64,000 nucleotides of DNA from contig CALXGQ010000013.1 of the NCBI GenBank assembly GCA_944387895.1, positions 35,186 through 99,185 on the forward strand. Direction: 5' to 3'. Under the pieces are notes generated by a model. That model did no database searches. It was not told the origin of the DNA and was given only the letters and a program-made list of their open reading frames with translations. The stretch comes from an uncultured Clostridia bacterium (lineage in GTDB: Bacteria > Bacillota > Clostridia > Oscillospirales > QAKW01). Below, piece by piece: positions 52,736 through 60,971 of the stretch (position 1 is the first letter of the stretch; every line of letters begins with the position of its first letter). The translations under genes and the position numbers were made by a program.

Positions 52736-53317
52736 ATGAAAAAAACGGGATTGCGCGCGCTGACCGTAACGGCCGTATTGGGCGCGGCGGGGTTTGTATT
52801 GATGTTTCTGGATTTTTCCGTTCCCATCATCCCCTCCTTTATCAAATTCGATTTTTCGGAGCTGCCGGCTTTGATCGCGGCTTTCGCCTTCGGCCCGGTA
52901 TACGGCGTTTTGGTCTGCTTGCTGAAAAATCTGCTCCATCTCTTTGTCACCAATTCCGCCGGAGTAGGGGAGCTGGCAAATTTTCTGATGGGACTTTTCC
53001 TGCCCCTCACGGCTGGCCTGATCTACCGGTATAAAAAAACCCGCAAAACGGCGCTCCTTGCTTCGCTGGCAGGCTCGGCGGCCATGGGCGCGGCCAGCGT
53101 TGCGGTCAATTACTGGATCATTTACCCGATCTATTACCGGATCATGATGCCGGAGGAAACGATCCTGGCCGCCTATCAGGCGATTTTGCCGGGCGTCGAC
53201 AGCATTTTGGAATCTCTGCTGGTCTTTAATCTGCCCTTTACCTTTGTCAAGGGTCTGGTCGTTTCCCTGCTTTGCTTTTTGGTTTATAAAAAGCTTTCGC
53301 CGGTTTTGAAGAGATAA
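52736..53317 (+). CDS. ribU: Riboflavin transporter RibU (ECF substrate-binding component)
   Basis: Membrane S-component that binds riboflavin and works with a shared ECF energy module encoded elsewhere. 193 residues with about six helices; family motifs include FSVPIIPSFIKFDFSELPALIAAFAFGP (read in parts) and LKNLLHLF. The ATG at 52736 is chosen over upstream codons because they fall within the riboswitch terminator. The FMN riboswitch upstream supports riboflavin as the substrate. No ECF ATPase genes are in the window. Confidence 0.93.
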   Translation: MKKTGLRALTVTAVLGAAGFVLMFLDFSVPIIPSFIKFDFSELPALIAAFAFGPVYGVLVCLLKNLLHLFVTNSAGVGELANFLMGLFLPLTAGLIYRYKKTRKTALLASLAGSAAMGAASVAVNYWIIYPIYYRIMMPEETILAAYQAILPGVDSILESLLVFNLPFTFVKGLVVSLLCFLVYKKLSPVLKR

Positions 53318-53320
53318 TTC

Positions 53321-53349
53321 TTGACAAATATCGGAGGATGCTTTATACT
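53321..53349 (+). promoter_or_regulatory. Promoter of the SAM riboswitch-metK unit
   Basis: TTGACA at 53321-53326, 17 bases, TATACT at 53344-53349, immediately after the ribU stop. Confidence 0.85.
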
Positions 53350-53364
53350 GTAGTTACAAATTAA

Positions 53365-53480
53365 ATATCATGTTTATCAAGAGCGGTGGAGGGACTGGCC
53401 CTGTGAAGCCCGACAACCTGCGGAACGCTCCGCAAGGTGTTAAATCCTGCGGATGATTTTCATCCGAAAGATAATTGTTT
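53365..53480 (+). promoter_or_regulatory. SAM-I (S-box) riboswitch aptamer
   Basis: Landmarks: TTATCAAGAGCGGTGGAGGG, ACTGGCCCTGTGAAGCCCG, ACAACCTGCGG, AAGGTGTTAAATCCTGC and GAAAGATAA closing the outer stem (TTATC with GATAA). It controls metK, a classical S-box target. Confidence 0.95.
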
Positions 53481-53481
53481 T

Positions 53482-53514
53482 AATGCGCTCTTGTTCAAAG
53501 GGCGCATTTTTTTG
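53482..53514 (+). terminator. Terminator of the SAM riboswitch
   Basis: AATGCGCTCTT, loop GTTCA, AAGGGCGCATT, then TTTTT. The segment CGCTCTTG (53486-53493) is perfectly complementary to CAAGAGCG (53378-53385) inside the aptamer, a plausible antiterminator pairing. Confidence 0.88.
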
Positions 53515-53534
53515 GACACAGAAAGGACGAGCAT

Positions 53535-54722
53535 ATGGGAAGAAATTATCTTTTTACATCGGAATCGGTAACAGAGGGGCATCCGGATAAAATCTGCGAC
53601 CGGATATCCGACCGGGTTCTGGACGCTATTCTGGCGCAGGATCCCCAGGCGCGGGTGGCCTGCGAAACAACGGTGACAACCGGAACGGTGCATCTGATGG
53701 GGGAGATCACAACCACCGCTCAGGTGGATTATCAGCAGGTGATCCGGGAAGCGATCCGGGAAATCGGTTACGACCGCGCCAAATACGGCTTTGATTGCGA
53801 TACCTGCGGGGTAATGGTGACGCTGGATCGGCAGTCGCCGGATATCGCGATGGGCGTCGACCGGGCGTGGGAGGCCAGAAAAGGGAGCGAGGACAGCGCG
53901 ATGGCAACCGGCGCCGGGGATCAGGGCATGATGTTCGGCTATGCCTCTGATGAAACGGAAGAGCTGATGCCGATGGCGATCTCTCTGGCGCATAAGCTGG
54001 CAAAGCAGCTTGCTTTTGTGCGGAAGGAGGGGATTTTGCCGTATCTGCGGCCCGACGGCAAAACTCAGGTGACGGTGGAATATGAAGACGATCAGCCTGT
54101 TCGGGTGGATACGGTGGTCGTTTCGGCGCAGCACAGCCCGGAGGTAACGCTGGTTGAGCTGAGAAGGGACGTGCTGGATAAGGTGATCCGTCCCATTATT
54201 CCCGCCAGCCTGCTGATCGATACGAAGTATTATATCAATCCCACCGGCCGGTTTGTGGTGGGCGGCCCTCAGGGCGATAGCGGCCTGACTGGCCGGAAGA
54301 TCATCGTCGATACCTATGGCGGCTATGGCCGCCACGGGGGTGGCTCCTTTTCCGGCAAGGATCCCACCAAGGTCGACCGGTCTGCCGCCTATGCGGCGCG
54401 CCACGTCGCCAAAAACATTGTAAAGGCCGGGCTTGCCCGAAAATGCGAGGTAGAGCTGGCCTATGCCATTGGCGTTGCCAGCCCGGTCTCCGTTTCGGTG
54501 GACACCTTTGGCACTGCCCGGGTTTCGGAAGAAAAGATCCTGGAAACGATCCAGCGGTTTTTCGATCTCCGGCCGGCGGCTATCATCAAACGCTTTGACC
54601 TTTGCCGCCCGATCTATACCCCCACCTCCAGCTACGGTCATATGGGGCGGGAGGATCTGAACCTGCCCTGGGAAGATACGGCGCTGGCGGAGGAGATCCG
54701 CGCCTTTGCCATGAAAGAATAA
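53535..54722 (+). CDS. metK: S-adenosylmethionine synthetase
   Basis: Makes SAM from methionine and ATP. Motifs: [44 protein letters not shown] in part, and [10 protein letters not shown]. The length of 395 residues is canonical. ATG 53535 is behind AAAGGACGAG. It is gated by the SAM-I riboswitch upstream and closed by its own terminator. Confidence 0.97.
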   Translation: MGRNYLFTSESVTEGHPDKICDRISDRVLDAILAQDPQARVACETTVTTGTVHLMGEITTTAQVDYQQVIREAIREIGYDRAKYGFDCDTCGVMVTLDRQSPDIAMGVDRAWEARKGSEDSAMATGAGDQGMMFGYASDETEELMPMAISLAHKLAKQLAFVRKEGILPYLRPDGKTQVTVEYEDDQPVRVDTVVVSAQHSPEVTLVELRRDVLDKVIRPIIPASLLIDTKYYINPTGRFVVGGPQGDSGLTGRKIIVDTYGGYGRHGGGSFSGKDPTKVDRSAAYAARHVAKNIVKAGLARKCEVELAYAIGVASPVSVSVDTFGTARVSEEKILETIQRFFDLRPAAIIKRFDLCRPIYTPTSSYGHMGREDLNLPWEDTALAEEIRAFAMKE

Positions 54723-54757
54723 ATCCGCCCTGCTTCCGGCGTTTTGCCGAAGGGGCA

Positions 54758-54791
54758 TGAGCCTGATGCAAAATCAGGCTCATTTTTTTGC
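54758..54791 (+). terminator. Terminator after metK
   Basis: ATGAGCCTGAT, loop GCAAA, ATCAGGCTCAT then seven T residues; perfect stem. Confidence 0.92.
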
Positions 54792-54902
54792 CAAAGCAGG
54801 CGTCTGCCTGGCCAAATCGGCAGAAAAAAGCAATTTACCGGCACCAAAAAGATCTCTTCTTCATATGGTGATAATAGGAATGATAGCGGGAGGGCGCGGA
54901 AG

Positions 54903-55247
54903 ATGATCATACATATGGCTTGGGTGCTGATTTCTTTTTTTGCCGTGATCGGGATCTTTGAATGTATTCTCGGGGTGGTGCGTATTTTTTCGCTGCGGCG
55001 GGTGCGTTCGGTCGGCGGATCGGTTCTGCGCGTGGAGCTGAAAGGAACGGAGCCGCATATGGAATATCTGCTCAATACGCTGCTTCTGACGGCGACGCGT
55101 CTTGATCTCGGCTCCGGGGAAACGGTGCTGGAAATCGTGAATGGGGGGCTTTCCGAGGAGTCCCGGCAGGAGCTGCTGGAATATTGCAAAAAAAATCCCG
55201 GCGTTTTGTTTACAGAGATGCCGGAAGGTGATATAATATCAACATAG
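54903..55247 (+). CDS. Small membrane-anchored protein of unknown function
   Basis: A 114-residue protein with one N-terminal membrane helix (WVLISFFAVIGIFECILGVVRI) and then a cytoplasmic alpha/beta part (LRVELKGTEPHMEYLLNTLLL, LDLGSGETVLEIVNGGLSEESRQEL in pieces). I recognise no named domain. ATG 54903 follows GGGAGGG; the open frame further upstream crosses the metK terminator and is rejected. The gene stands alone before recD2, 113 bases apart. Confidence 0.7.
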   Translation: MIIHMAWVLISFFAVIGIFECILGVVRIFSLRRVRSVGGSVLRVELKGTEPHMEYLLNTLLLTATRLDLGSGETVLEIVNGGLSEESRQELLEYCKKNPGVLFTEMPEGDIIST

Positions 55248-55360
55248 TGGCTGCTCCGGCGTGCTCTTTGCCCGGAAAGCCGCGGAAAGCGAGCGTTGCG
55301 GCGAAAGGCGGGGATGCTGCCGCGCCGCTTGGGAAGATGTTTGCATCCGGGAGGCCATGC

Positions 55361-57538
55361 ATGGGTGAAGAGGAACAAATAGAAGGAACGGTCGAAGAGA
55401 TCATATATGAAAATGAAAACACCGGATATCGGGTGTTCCGGCTGGACTGCGACGGAATGCCCGTTGTGGCGGTGGGCACCTGCATTTCCATTTATCCCGG
55501 TGAGCTGGTCAACGCGGTCGGCAGCTGGTCCGAGCACGTCTCTTACGGCCGCCAGTTCGTCTGCGCCGAGATCGAAAAAAGCTTTCCCGGCGAGCTGGAG
55601 GGCATCACCAAATTTCTGGTCAGCGGCGCGGTGAAGGGGATCGGTAAGGCCATCGCCCGGAAAATCGTCGACCGCTTCGGAGAGGATAGCTTTGATATTT
55701 TAGAGCACGAGCCCCTTCTTCTGACCCAGATCAGCGGGATCTCGCCCCGGAAGGCCAACGAATTTTCCGAATCCTTCCGCCAGACGATCGGGAGCCGGGC
55801 CACGCTGATGTCCCTTTATGAAATGGGGATCACGCCCGCCTTTGCGGTGAAGGCGGAGCATAAATACGGCGCTCTGGCGCCGCAGGTGGTGCAGGAGAAT
55901 CCCTACCGCCTCTGGGAGGAGATCGAAGGCTTTTCTTTCCAGAACGCCGATGATCTGGCGCTCTCCTTTGGCGTCAGGCCGACGGACGAGCTCCGGGTAG
56001 GGTATTGCGTAAAATACATCCTTGCCCATAATCTGCAAAACGGGCATTGCTTCCTTCCGCTGGAAAAGCTCCTGCCTCTCGGGGCGCAGTATGTGGGGGC
56101 CACGGAGGAAGAGGTGGAGATCGCGGTCGAGAATATGTGCGACGCCCATAATCTGGAGCGGGCGGTCATCAACGGGGTGAAAGCGATATACCTGCCCTCA
56201 TACTATCGGGCCGAAACCCGGACGGCTGAAAAGCTGAAAATGATGCTGCAATTTCCGCGTCAGGAGATTGAGGATATCGAGGATAAAATCAAAAAGAGCC
56301 AAAACCGGCTGGGCATTTTTTACGAACAGACGCAGGAAGAGGCGATTCGGGCTGCGCTGGAGAACCGGGTCATGGTGCTGACCGGCGGCCCGGGCACCGG
56401 AAAGACGACGACGCTCAGAGGGATGATCGAGCTGTTTGAGGCGCTGAAATACCGGGTTTTGCTTTCGGCGCCCACCGGCCGGGCGGCCAAGCGGATGAGC
56501 CAGGTCTGCGACCGCAAGGCGCAGACGATTCACCGGATGCTGGAGGTTCAGCCCGGCAGCGCCACCTTTGCCCGCAACAGCGCCAATCCGCTGAAATGCG
56601 ATGTTTTGATCATTGATGAAATGTCGATGGTGGACAGCCTTCTTTTCGACGCTTTGCTGGACGCTCTGCCGCTGGGCAGCCGCCTGATCATGGTGGGCGA
56701 CACCGATCAGCTCCCCAGCGTGGGCGCCGGGAACGTCCTGACCGATCTGGTTCGTAGCGGTACGGTTCCGGTCGTGGCGCTGACCAAGATTTTCCGACAG
56801 GCGAAAACCAGCGCGATCATCACAACGGCTCATGAGATCAACAACGGGGAACGTCCTGATCTGGAAAATAGAAGCGATTTTTATTTTGTTTCCAGAAAAA
56901 CGCCGCAGGGCACGCTGGAAGCGGCGGTGGAAATGGCGGTGTCCCGGATCCCGCAGCAATACGGCTACGGCGTTTTGGACGGCGTTCAGGTGATTGCCCC
57001 TACCCGCAAAACCCATACCGGGACGGTCAACATCAACGCGGTGATACGGGATCGGGTCAATCCCGACCAGCCGGGGCGTAAAACGGTGAAATCCCGGGAT
57101 ATGGTGTTTCGCGAGGGCGATAAAGTGATGCAGATCCGCAATAATTACGACCTGCCGGTAAAGACTGCCGATGGCAAGGAGGAAACAGGGGTTTTCAACG
57201 GCGATATCGGCATCATTCTGAGCATATCGGCCCAGGAGAAGCAGGTGAAGGTGCAGTTTGAGGGTCGGGTGGCGCAATACGGTTATGATCAACTGGACGA
57301 ACTGGAACTGGCCTATGCCGTCACGGTTCATAAGAGCCAGGGCAATGAATTTGAGGCGGTGGTGCTGGTGCTGGGGGAGATGACGCCGCTGCTTCAGTAC
57401 CGCAAGCTGCTGTATACGGCGGTGACCCGGGCGAAGAATCTGCTGGTCATCGTCGGAAGCAGGCAGGTCGTGGATCGGATGGTCGCCAACAATAAGCACA
57501 GCAACCGGTACAGCGGGCTGCGGTTTTTACTGCAATGA
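55361..57538 (+). CDS. recD2: RecD2 family ATP-dependent helicase
   Basis: 5'-3' SF1B DNA helicase found without RecBC in Firmicutes, with roles in repair and fork maintenance. The N-terminal OB-like domain and helix-hairpin-helix region (GAVKGIGKAIARKIVDRFGE in part) precede Walker A GGPGTGKTT (about residue 345), VLIIDEMSMVDS, GDTDQLPSVGAG, and the C-terminal AYAVTVHKSQGNEF and TAVTRAK motifs. The start is ATG 55361 after GGGAGG; the open frame upstream would add 38 residues that do not look conserved. The length is 725 residues. It overlaps comFC by four bases. Confidence 0.94.
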   Translation: MGEEEQIEGTVEEIIYENENTGYRVFRLDCDGMPVVAVGTCISIYPGELVNAVGSWSEHVSYGRQFVCAEIEKSFPGELEGITKFLVSGAVKGIGKAIARKIVDRFGEDSFDILEHEPLLLTQISGISPRKANEFSESFRQTIGSRATLMSLYEMGITPAFAVKAEHKYGALAPQVVQENPYRLWEEIEGFSFQNADDLALSFGVRPTDELRVGYCVKYILAHNLQNGHCFLPLEKLLPLGAQYVGATEEEVEIAVENMCDAHNLERAVINGVKAIYLPSYYRAETRTAEKLKMMLQFPRQEIEDIEDKIKKSQNRLGIFYEQTQEEAIRAALENRVMVLTGGPGTGKTTTLRGMIELFEALKYRVLLSAPTGRAAKRMSQVCDRKAQTIHRMLEVQPGSATFARNSANPLKCDVLIIDEMSMVDSLLFDALLDALPLGSRLIMVGDTDQLPSVGAGNVLTDLVRSGTVPVVALTKIFRQAKTSAIITTAHEINNGERPDLENRSDFYFVSRKTPQGTLEAAVEMAVSRIPQQYGYGVLDGVQVIAPTRKTHTGTVNINAVIRDRVNPDQPGRKTVKSRDMVFREGDKVMQIRNNYDLPVKTADGKEETGVFNGDIGIILSISAQEKQVKVQFEGRVAQYGYDQLDELELAYAVTVHKSQGNEFEAVVLVLGEMTPLLQYRKLLYTAVTRAKNLLVIVGSRQVVDRMVANNKHSNRYSGLRFLLQ

Positions 57539-58206
57539 AGCTGCGCACGTTGATTTTTCCACCCCGGTGTCCCTTCTGCGGCAGCATCATGGAGCGGGAG
57601 GAGCCCTGCGCCGTATGTCTGGCGCAAACCACCGAGCTGACCGGCGTTGTCTGCGGGGTTTGCGGCTGCCTGCCAGAGCATTGCCTCTGCCGCGGCCGCT
57701 CCTTTGCTTTCGACCGCAATGTCGGCGCTTTTCTGTATGAAGGCGCGCCCCGCAGGCTGCTGCTTCGGTTCAAGCAGCGCGGCAAGCCCCAGTTGGCTGT
57801 TTTTGCAGCCCGGCGGATGGCTTATCATATCCAGGGCCGTTTGGGCAGAGATTTCGATTGCGTCACCTATGTCCCGCAGTCCCTGAGCAGCCATTACCGG
57901 CGGGGATATTGTCCCGCGCGGCTTCTGGCGGAAGAGGTTGCGGCCCGGCTGGAGCTGCCCTGCCGGTGCCTGCTGGCACGCCACGGCGGGAAGCAGCAGA
58001 AATATGTTGCAAACGACGAACGCTGGAGCAACGCCATGCATAATTTCTGCCTGCGGCGTGGCGCTTCGATCCCTGCCCGTATCCTGCTGATCGACGATCT
58101 GATGACCACCGGCGCAACGCTGAACGCCTGCGCGGCATTGCTCAAGTCTGCGGGCGCCGCCAGGGTCGTTGCGTGCACTTTTGCAATCGCCGCAAAAAAG
58201 AGTTGA
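57535..58206 (+). CDS. comFC: ComFC-type phosphoribosyltransferase fold protein
   Basis: Competence-associated protein needed in Bacillus and Streptococcus for DNA uptake or recombination. It has an N-terminal zinc site CPFCGS and CAVC with further cysteines (CGVCGCLPEHCLC), and a C-terminal PRTase domain with ILLIDDLMTTGATL, the PRPP-binding loop. The length is 223 residues. The ATGA overlap with recD2 suggests co-translation; comFA is not nearby. Its end overlaps the mreB promoter. Confidence 0.9.
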   Translation: MKLRTLIFPPRCPFCGSIMEREEPCAVCLAQTTELTGVVCGVCGCLPEHCLCRGRSFAFDRNVGAFLYEGAPRRLLLRFKQRGKPQLAVFAARRMAYHIQGRLGRDFDCVTYVPQSLSSHYRRGYCPARLLAEEVAARLELPCRCLLARHGGKQQKYVANDERWSNAMHNFCLRRGASIPARILLIDDLMTTGATLNACAALLKSAGAARVVACTFAIAAKKS

Positions 58207-58231
58207 ATTTTTTGGTAAATCACGGTATAAT
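58203..58231 (+). promoter_or_regulatory. Promoter of mreB
   Basis: TTGAAT at 58203-58208, 17 bases, TATAAT at 58226-58231. The leader is about 170 bases and contains no gene I can support. Confidence 0.75.
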
Positions 58232-58408
58232 GGTTGCAAAGCGATCAGGACCCCTGCGCTTAAAAGGCACTTTTGCCCGCCGTTGGCGCGGCGCTGAAAA
58301 ATGTGCGATCATCCCATAACCGCGCGGATATGGGTATAATAAAAATCAGCAATCCCGATCGATTCGTATCCCGGCGGACGGCGGGTAATATTGGGAGGAA
58401 GGTAAGAA

Positions 58409-59428
58409 ATGTTAGGACATGATATCGGCATTGATCTTGGAACAGCCACCATTTTGGTATATATCAAGGGCAAAGGGATCGTTTTGAAGGAGCCCAGCGT
58501 GGTGGCGATCGATAAAACCCATAATAAGGTTCTTGCCGTTGGAGAGGAAGCCCGGCGGATGGTAGGGCGGACGCCTGGCAATATCGTGGCGGTGCGCCCT
58601 TTGCAGGACGGCGTAATCTCCGATTATGAAGTGACCGAAAAAATGATCAAGTATTTCATCGGCAAGGCGGCAAAGAACTCTTGTTTCAAGCCCCGCGTCA
58701 TCATCTGCGTTCCCTCCGGCGTAACGGAGGTGGAGGAAATGGCGGTGGAAGAGGCGGCTAAAAACGCCGGGGCGAAATTTGTTTCGCTGATCGAAGAACC
58801 CAAAGCCGCTGCCATCGGTGCAGGAATCGATATCAATAAGCCCAACGGCAATGTCGTTGTGGACGTGGGCGGCGGAACGGCGGATATCGCCGTCCTTTCT
58901 CTGGGCGACGTGGTGCTTTCCGATTCCGTTAAAATGGCCGGCGATAAATTTGATGATTCCATTGTCCGCTATCTGAAGAAGAAATACAATCTGCTGGTCG
59001 GCGAACGCACCGCCGAGGCCATTAAAATGGCCATTGGCTGCGTTTACCCCCAGGAAGAGATCCAGACGATGGTGATCAAAGGGCGCAGTTTGCTTTCCGG
59101 CCTGCCCCAGTCCATCGAGATCCGCTCCGATGAGATCATGGAGCCCCTTCAGGAATGTGCGCTGACCATTGTGGACGTTCTGCATAATGTTCTGGAGCGG
59201 ACGCCGCCGGAGCTGGTGGGCGATATCTACCAGAACGGCATCTGCATGACCGGCGGCGGATCGCTGATTCGGGGCTTTGACCAGCTCATCTCCCAGAAGA
59301 TCGGGATCCGCGCCTATGTTGCGGAAGACGCGGTTTCCTGCGTTGCGATCGGCACCGGCAAGGCGCTGGATTATCTGGATAAGCTGGAGGCGTCCGGGCG
59401 GGGCGCAAAACGGTTCGGCAACTATTAA
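58409..59428 (+). CDS. mreB: Rod shape-determining protein MreB/Mbl
   Basis: Actin-like filament protein that guides peripheral wall synthesis. The nucleotide-site motifs are DIGIDLGTATILVY, DVGGGTADIAVLS and MTGGGSLIRGFD. The length is 339 residues. It stands alone, without mreC-mreD, which suggests the Mbl/MreBH-type solitary paralogue rather than the operon copy. GGGAGGAAGG precedes ATG 58409. Confidence 0.93.
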   Translation: MLGHDIGIDLGTATILVYIKGKGIVLKEPSVVAIDKTHNKVLAVGEEARRMVGRTPGNIVAVRPLQDGVISDYEVTEKMIKYFIGKAAKNSCFKPRVIICVPSGVTEVEEMAVEEAAKNAGAKFVSLIEEPKAAAIGAGIDINKPNGNVVVDVGGGTADIAVLSLGDVVLSDSVKMAGDKFDDSIVRYLKKKYNLLVGERTAEAIKMAIGCVYPQEEIQTMVIKGRSLLSGLPQSIEIRSDEIMEPLQECALTIVDVLHNVLERTPPELVGDIYQNGICMTGGGSLIRGFDQLISQKIGIRAYVAEDAVSCVAIGTGKALDYLDKLEASGRGAKRFGNY

Positions 59429-59465
59429 GTCCCGCCGGTAAAAAAGACGGAGCCATGATATCAGA

Positions 59466-59512
59466 AATGCCCGAAGGGCGCTGCAAAAGCAGCGCCCTTC
59501 GGGCATTCTTTT
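59466..59512 (+). terminator. Strong terminator after mreB
   Basis: A perfect 19-bp stem: AATGCCCGAAGGGCGCTGC, loop AAAA, and its complement, then CTTTT. It begins 37 bases after the stop. Confidence 0.9.
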
Positions 59513-59567
59513 GGGCATGTTGCCCCGGGAAACGCCTGCAAGGCGCAGGCGCCGGAAGGTTGTGCCG

Positions 59568-59828
59568 TTATTTGGAGGATGCGTTTTTCAAACGCTCCTT
59601 TGCTTCCGCAACGGTTTCTCCCTTCTTCGCCAAATAACGGGCGACAAAGGCGTCCTCGATTTTGGTATATCCGGACGTAACGGCTTTTTCGATTTTCTTA
59701 TAGCCGCCGGTTACGGCTTCTTCGATTTTCTCATAGCCGCCAACCACGGTTTCTTCGATTTTTTCATAGGAACCGGCTGATTTTTTTGCCGCTTTTTCCC
59801 GGTTCTGTTCTCTCTTTGATGGAATCAT
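59568..59828 (-). CDS. Protein of five 11-residue repeats, unknown function
   Basis: An 86-residue protein, very rich in Lys and Glu. Residues 19-65 are tandem 11-mers of consensus GGYxKIEEAVT; tyrosines fall at 21, 32, 43, 54 and 65, exactly 11 apart. The DNA repeats with a 33-base period. Undecad repeats usually form amphipathic helices that lie on membranes or pack into a right-handed coil. The end (AKKGETVAEAKERLK) is a short helix. ATG 59828 follows AAAGGAGGG. It overlaps the preceding membrane-protein gene by 65 bases and is the last gene of that transcript. Confidence 0.82.
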   Translation of the reverse strand: MIPSKREQNREKAAKKSAGSYEKIEETVVGGYEKIEEAVTGGYKKIEKAVTSGYTKIEDAFVARYLAKKGETVAEAKERLKNASSK

Positions 59829-60477
59829 GGGATCCCTCCTTTCTGCTTTTTCCGATCATTCCAACGCCCAAAACCGCCACAAACAGGCAAACTGCCCCGC
59901 CGGTCAGAATGTCCAGGAGATGCCTGTGCGCCATTTCTCCGAAAGAGGCGACCATGGAGCGCTGCAAGGTAAATAGAGACGCCGCGGCTTCTGCGTAGCC
60001 GATGTTTCTGATGACCGTCAGGAACGGGGAGGAGATTCGGCGCTGCCTGACTGCCTTGACAATGGAAACGGTGATTTTAGCGAAGGTATAGGTCGCTATG
60101 GTGATCATGGTGATTTCATCATATTGGGCGGCGATATCCTGCGCCAAACTGAGGTAGACAACCCCGGACAGGACAACGCCCGATAGCAGCAGCAGGATCC
60201 CGGAGCTCCTCATCACAAAGACGTCCATACCCGCCGATTTTTTATATGCACATAAAATGGCTGAAAAACGGATCGTTCCGAAAATGGTGTAGTAGGCCCA
60301 CATGACGATAAACCACATAGACCCCTGCGTGATCCCCAGAAAGGCGTGGTAGAGGGCGTAGGCAATATGGATGAACAGGGAAGCTGCCGCAAACAGCATG
60401 ACGCGGGAGCTGCCGGCAAGTGGTTTATCTGCTCCGGCATGCGAAACAGCGCCGGCCGCGGACTGCCCGGCGCTCAT
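59764..60477 (-). CDS. Multipass membrane protein of unknown function
   Basis: 237 residues with about six hydrophobic helices (VMLFAAASLFIHIAYALYHAF, WFIVMWAYYTIFG, GILLLLSGVVLSGVVYLSL, ITIATYTFAKITVSIV, LLDILTGGAVCLFVAVLGVG) and a basic C-terminus. I recognise no family. The start ATG 60477 overlaps the stop of the preceding gene (ATGA), so the two membrane proteins are co-translated. No transporter signature or ATPase accompanies it. Confidence 0.72.
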   Translation of the reverse strand: MSAGQSAAGAVSHAGADKPLAGSSRVMLFAAASLFIHIAYALYHAFLGITQGSMWFIVMWAYYTIFGTIRFSAILCAYKKSAGMDVFVMRSSGILLLLSGVVLSGVVYLSLAQDIAAQYDEITMITIATYTFAKITVSIVKAVRQRRISSPFLTVIRNIGYAEAAASLFTLQRSMVASFGEMAHRHLLDILTGGAVCLFVAVLGVGMIGKSRKEGSHDSIKERTEPGKSGKKISRFL

Positions 60478-60848
60478 TCCCGAATGCCTTTGATCAGCGG
60501 GATCAGAAACAGCAGAATCACAATGCCGATCAGGCCGATGATGATACCGGGCACCATTTTTGCCCATACCATGCAAAAGCACATCCCGGCGCCCAGCGTC
60601 AAGGCTCCCGCAATGCCAACGGCAACGGTCAGCGCGGTTTTGCCGGAAATTCGGATGGGCGCTTTATGCTCCATTCTGCGCCAGACCAGTACCGTGATAA
60701 CGCCCAGCAAAAGCCCGGCGCAGCCCAGAACAATTCCCGGTCGAAGGGCGCTCCATTCCGGAATCAGGGTCATGCACATTCCCAGCGCAAATAAAATGCC
60801 GCTCACGGTTCCGCATAACAAGGCCACAAAACTGCTTTTTTTCATCAT
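60474..60848 (-). CDS. Small four-helix membrane protein, TetR-linked
   Basis: 124 residues in two hairpins of helices (FVALLCGTVSGILFALGMCM, PGIVLGCAGLLLGVITVLVW, then ALTVAVGIAGALTLGAGMCF and MVPGIIIGLIGIVILLFLIP). The middle carries WRRMEHKAPIRISGK. The two halves look alike (GMCMTLIPEW and GMCFCMVWAK), suggesting an internal duplication. ATG 60848 follows CGGAGGTG. First gene of the minus-strand unit, divergent from tetR. Function unknown. Confidence 0.75.
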   Translation of the reverse strand: MMKKSSFVALLCGTVSGILFALGMCMTLIPEWSALRPGIVLGCAGLLLGVITVLVWRRMEHKAPIRISGKTALTVAVGIAGALTLGAGMCFCMVWAKMVPGIIIGLIGIVILLFLIPLIKGIRE

Positions 60849-60867
60849 CAAACACCTCCGAATTTTT

Positions 60868-60885
60868 TTATCTCAACAGTTGTTG
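60868..60885. promoter_or_regulatory. TetR operator, left copy
   Basis: TTATCTCAACAGTTGTTG is the exact reverse complement of 60942-60959. Inside it CAACA-GT-TGTTG is itself a palindrome and covers the -35 box of the tetR promoter. Confidence 0.75.
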
Positions 60886-60929
60886 TTTAGCTCTGAGTAT
60901 AGTATAATACAGTTGTCGGGAGAGAACAA
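60880..60929. promoter_or_regulatory. Overlapping divergent promoters
   Basis: Plus strand: TTGTTG (60880-60885), 17 bases, TATAAT (60903-60908), for tetR. Minus strand: TTGTTC (60924-60929), 17 bases, TATACT (60901-60906), for the membrane-protein unit. The -10 boxes overlap, so the polymerases compete. Confidence 0.7.
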
Positions 60930-60941
60930 TCATCAATTTGC

Positions 60942-60959
60942 CAACAACTGTTGAGATAA
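60942..60959. promoter_or_regulatory. TetR operator, right copy
   Basis: CAACAACTGTTGAGATAA, the perfect 18-bp inverted copy of 60868-60885; it lies in the tetR 5' leader, 12 bases before the start codon. Confidence 0.75.
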
Positions 60960-60971
60960 AGAGGTTTTTAT

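Noticed and set aside
53378..53493. SAM-I element read as an ON switch because CAAGAGCG pairs with the terminator strand
   Set aside because: The true outer stem is TTATC/GATAA; the 8-base pairing fits an antiterminator, which gives the usual OFF logic.
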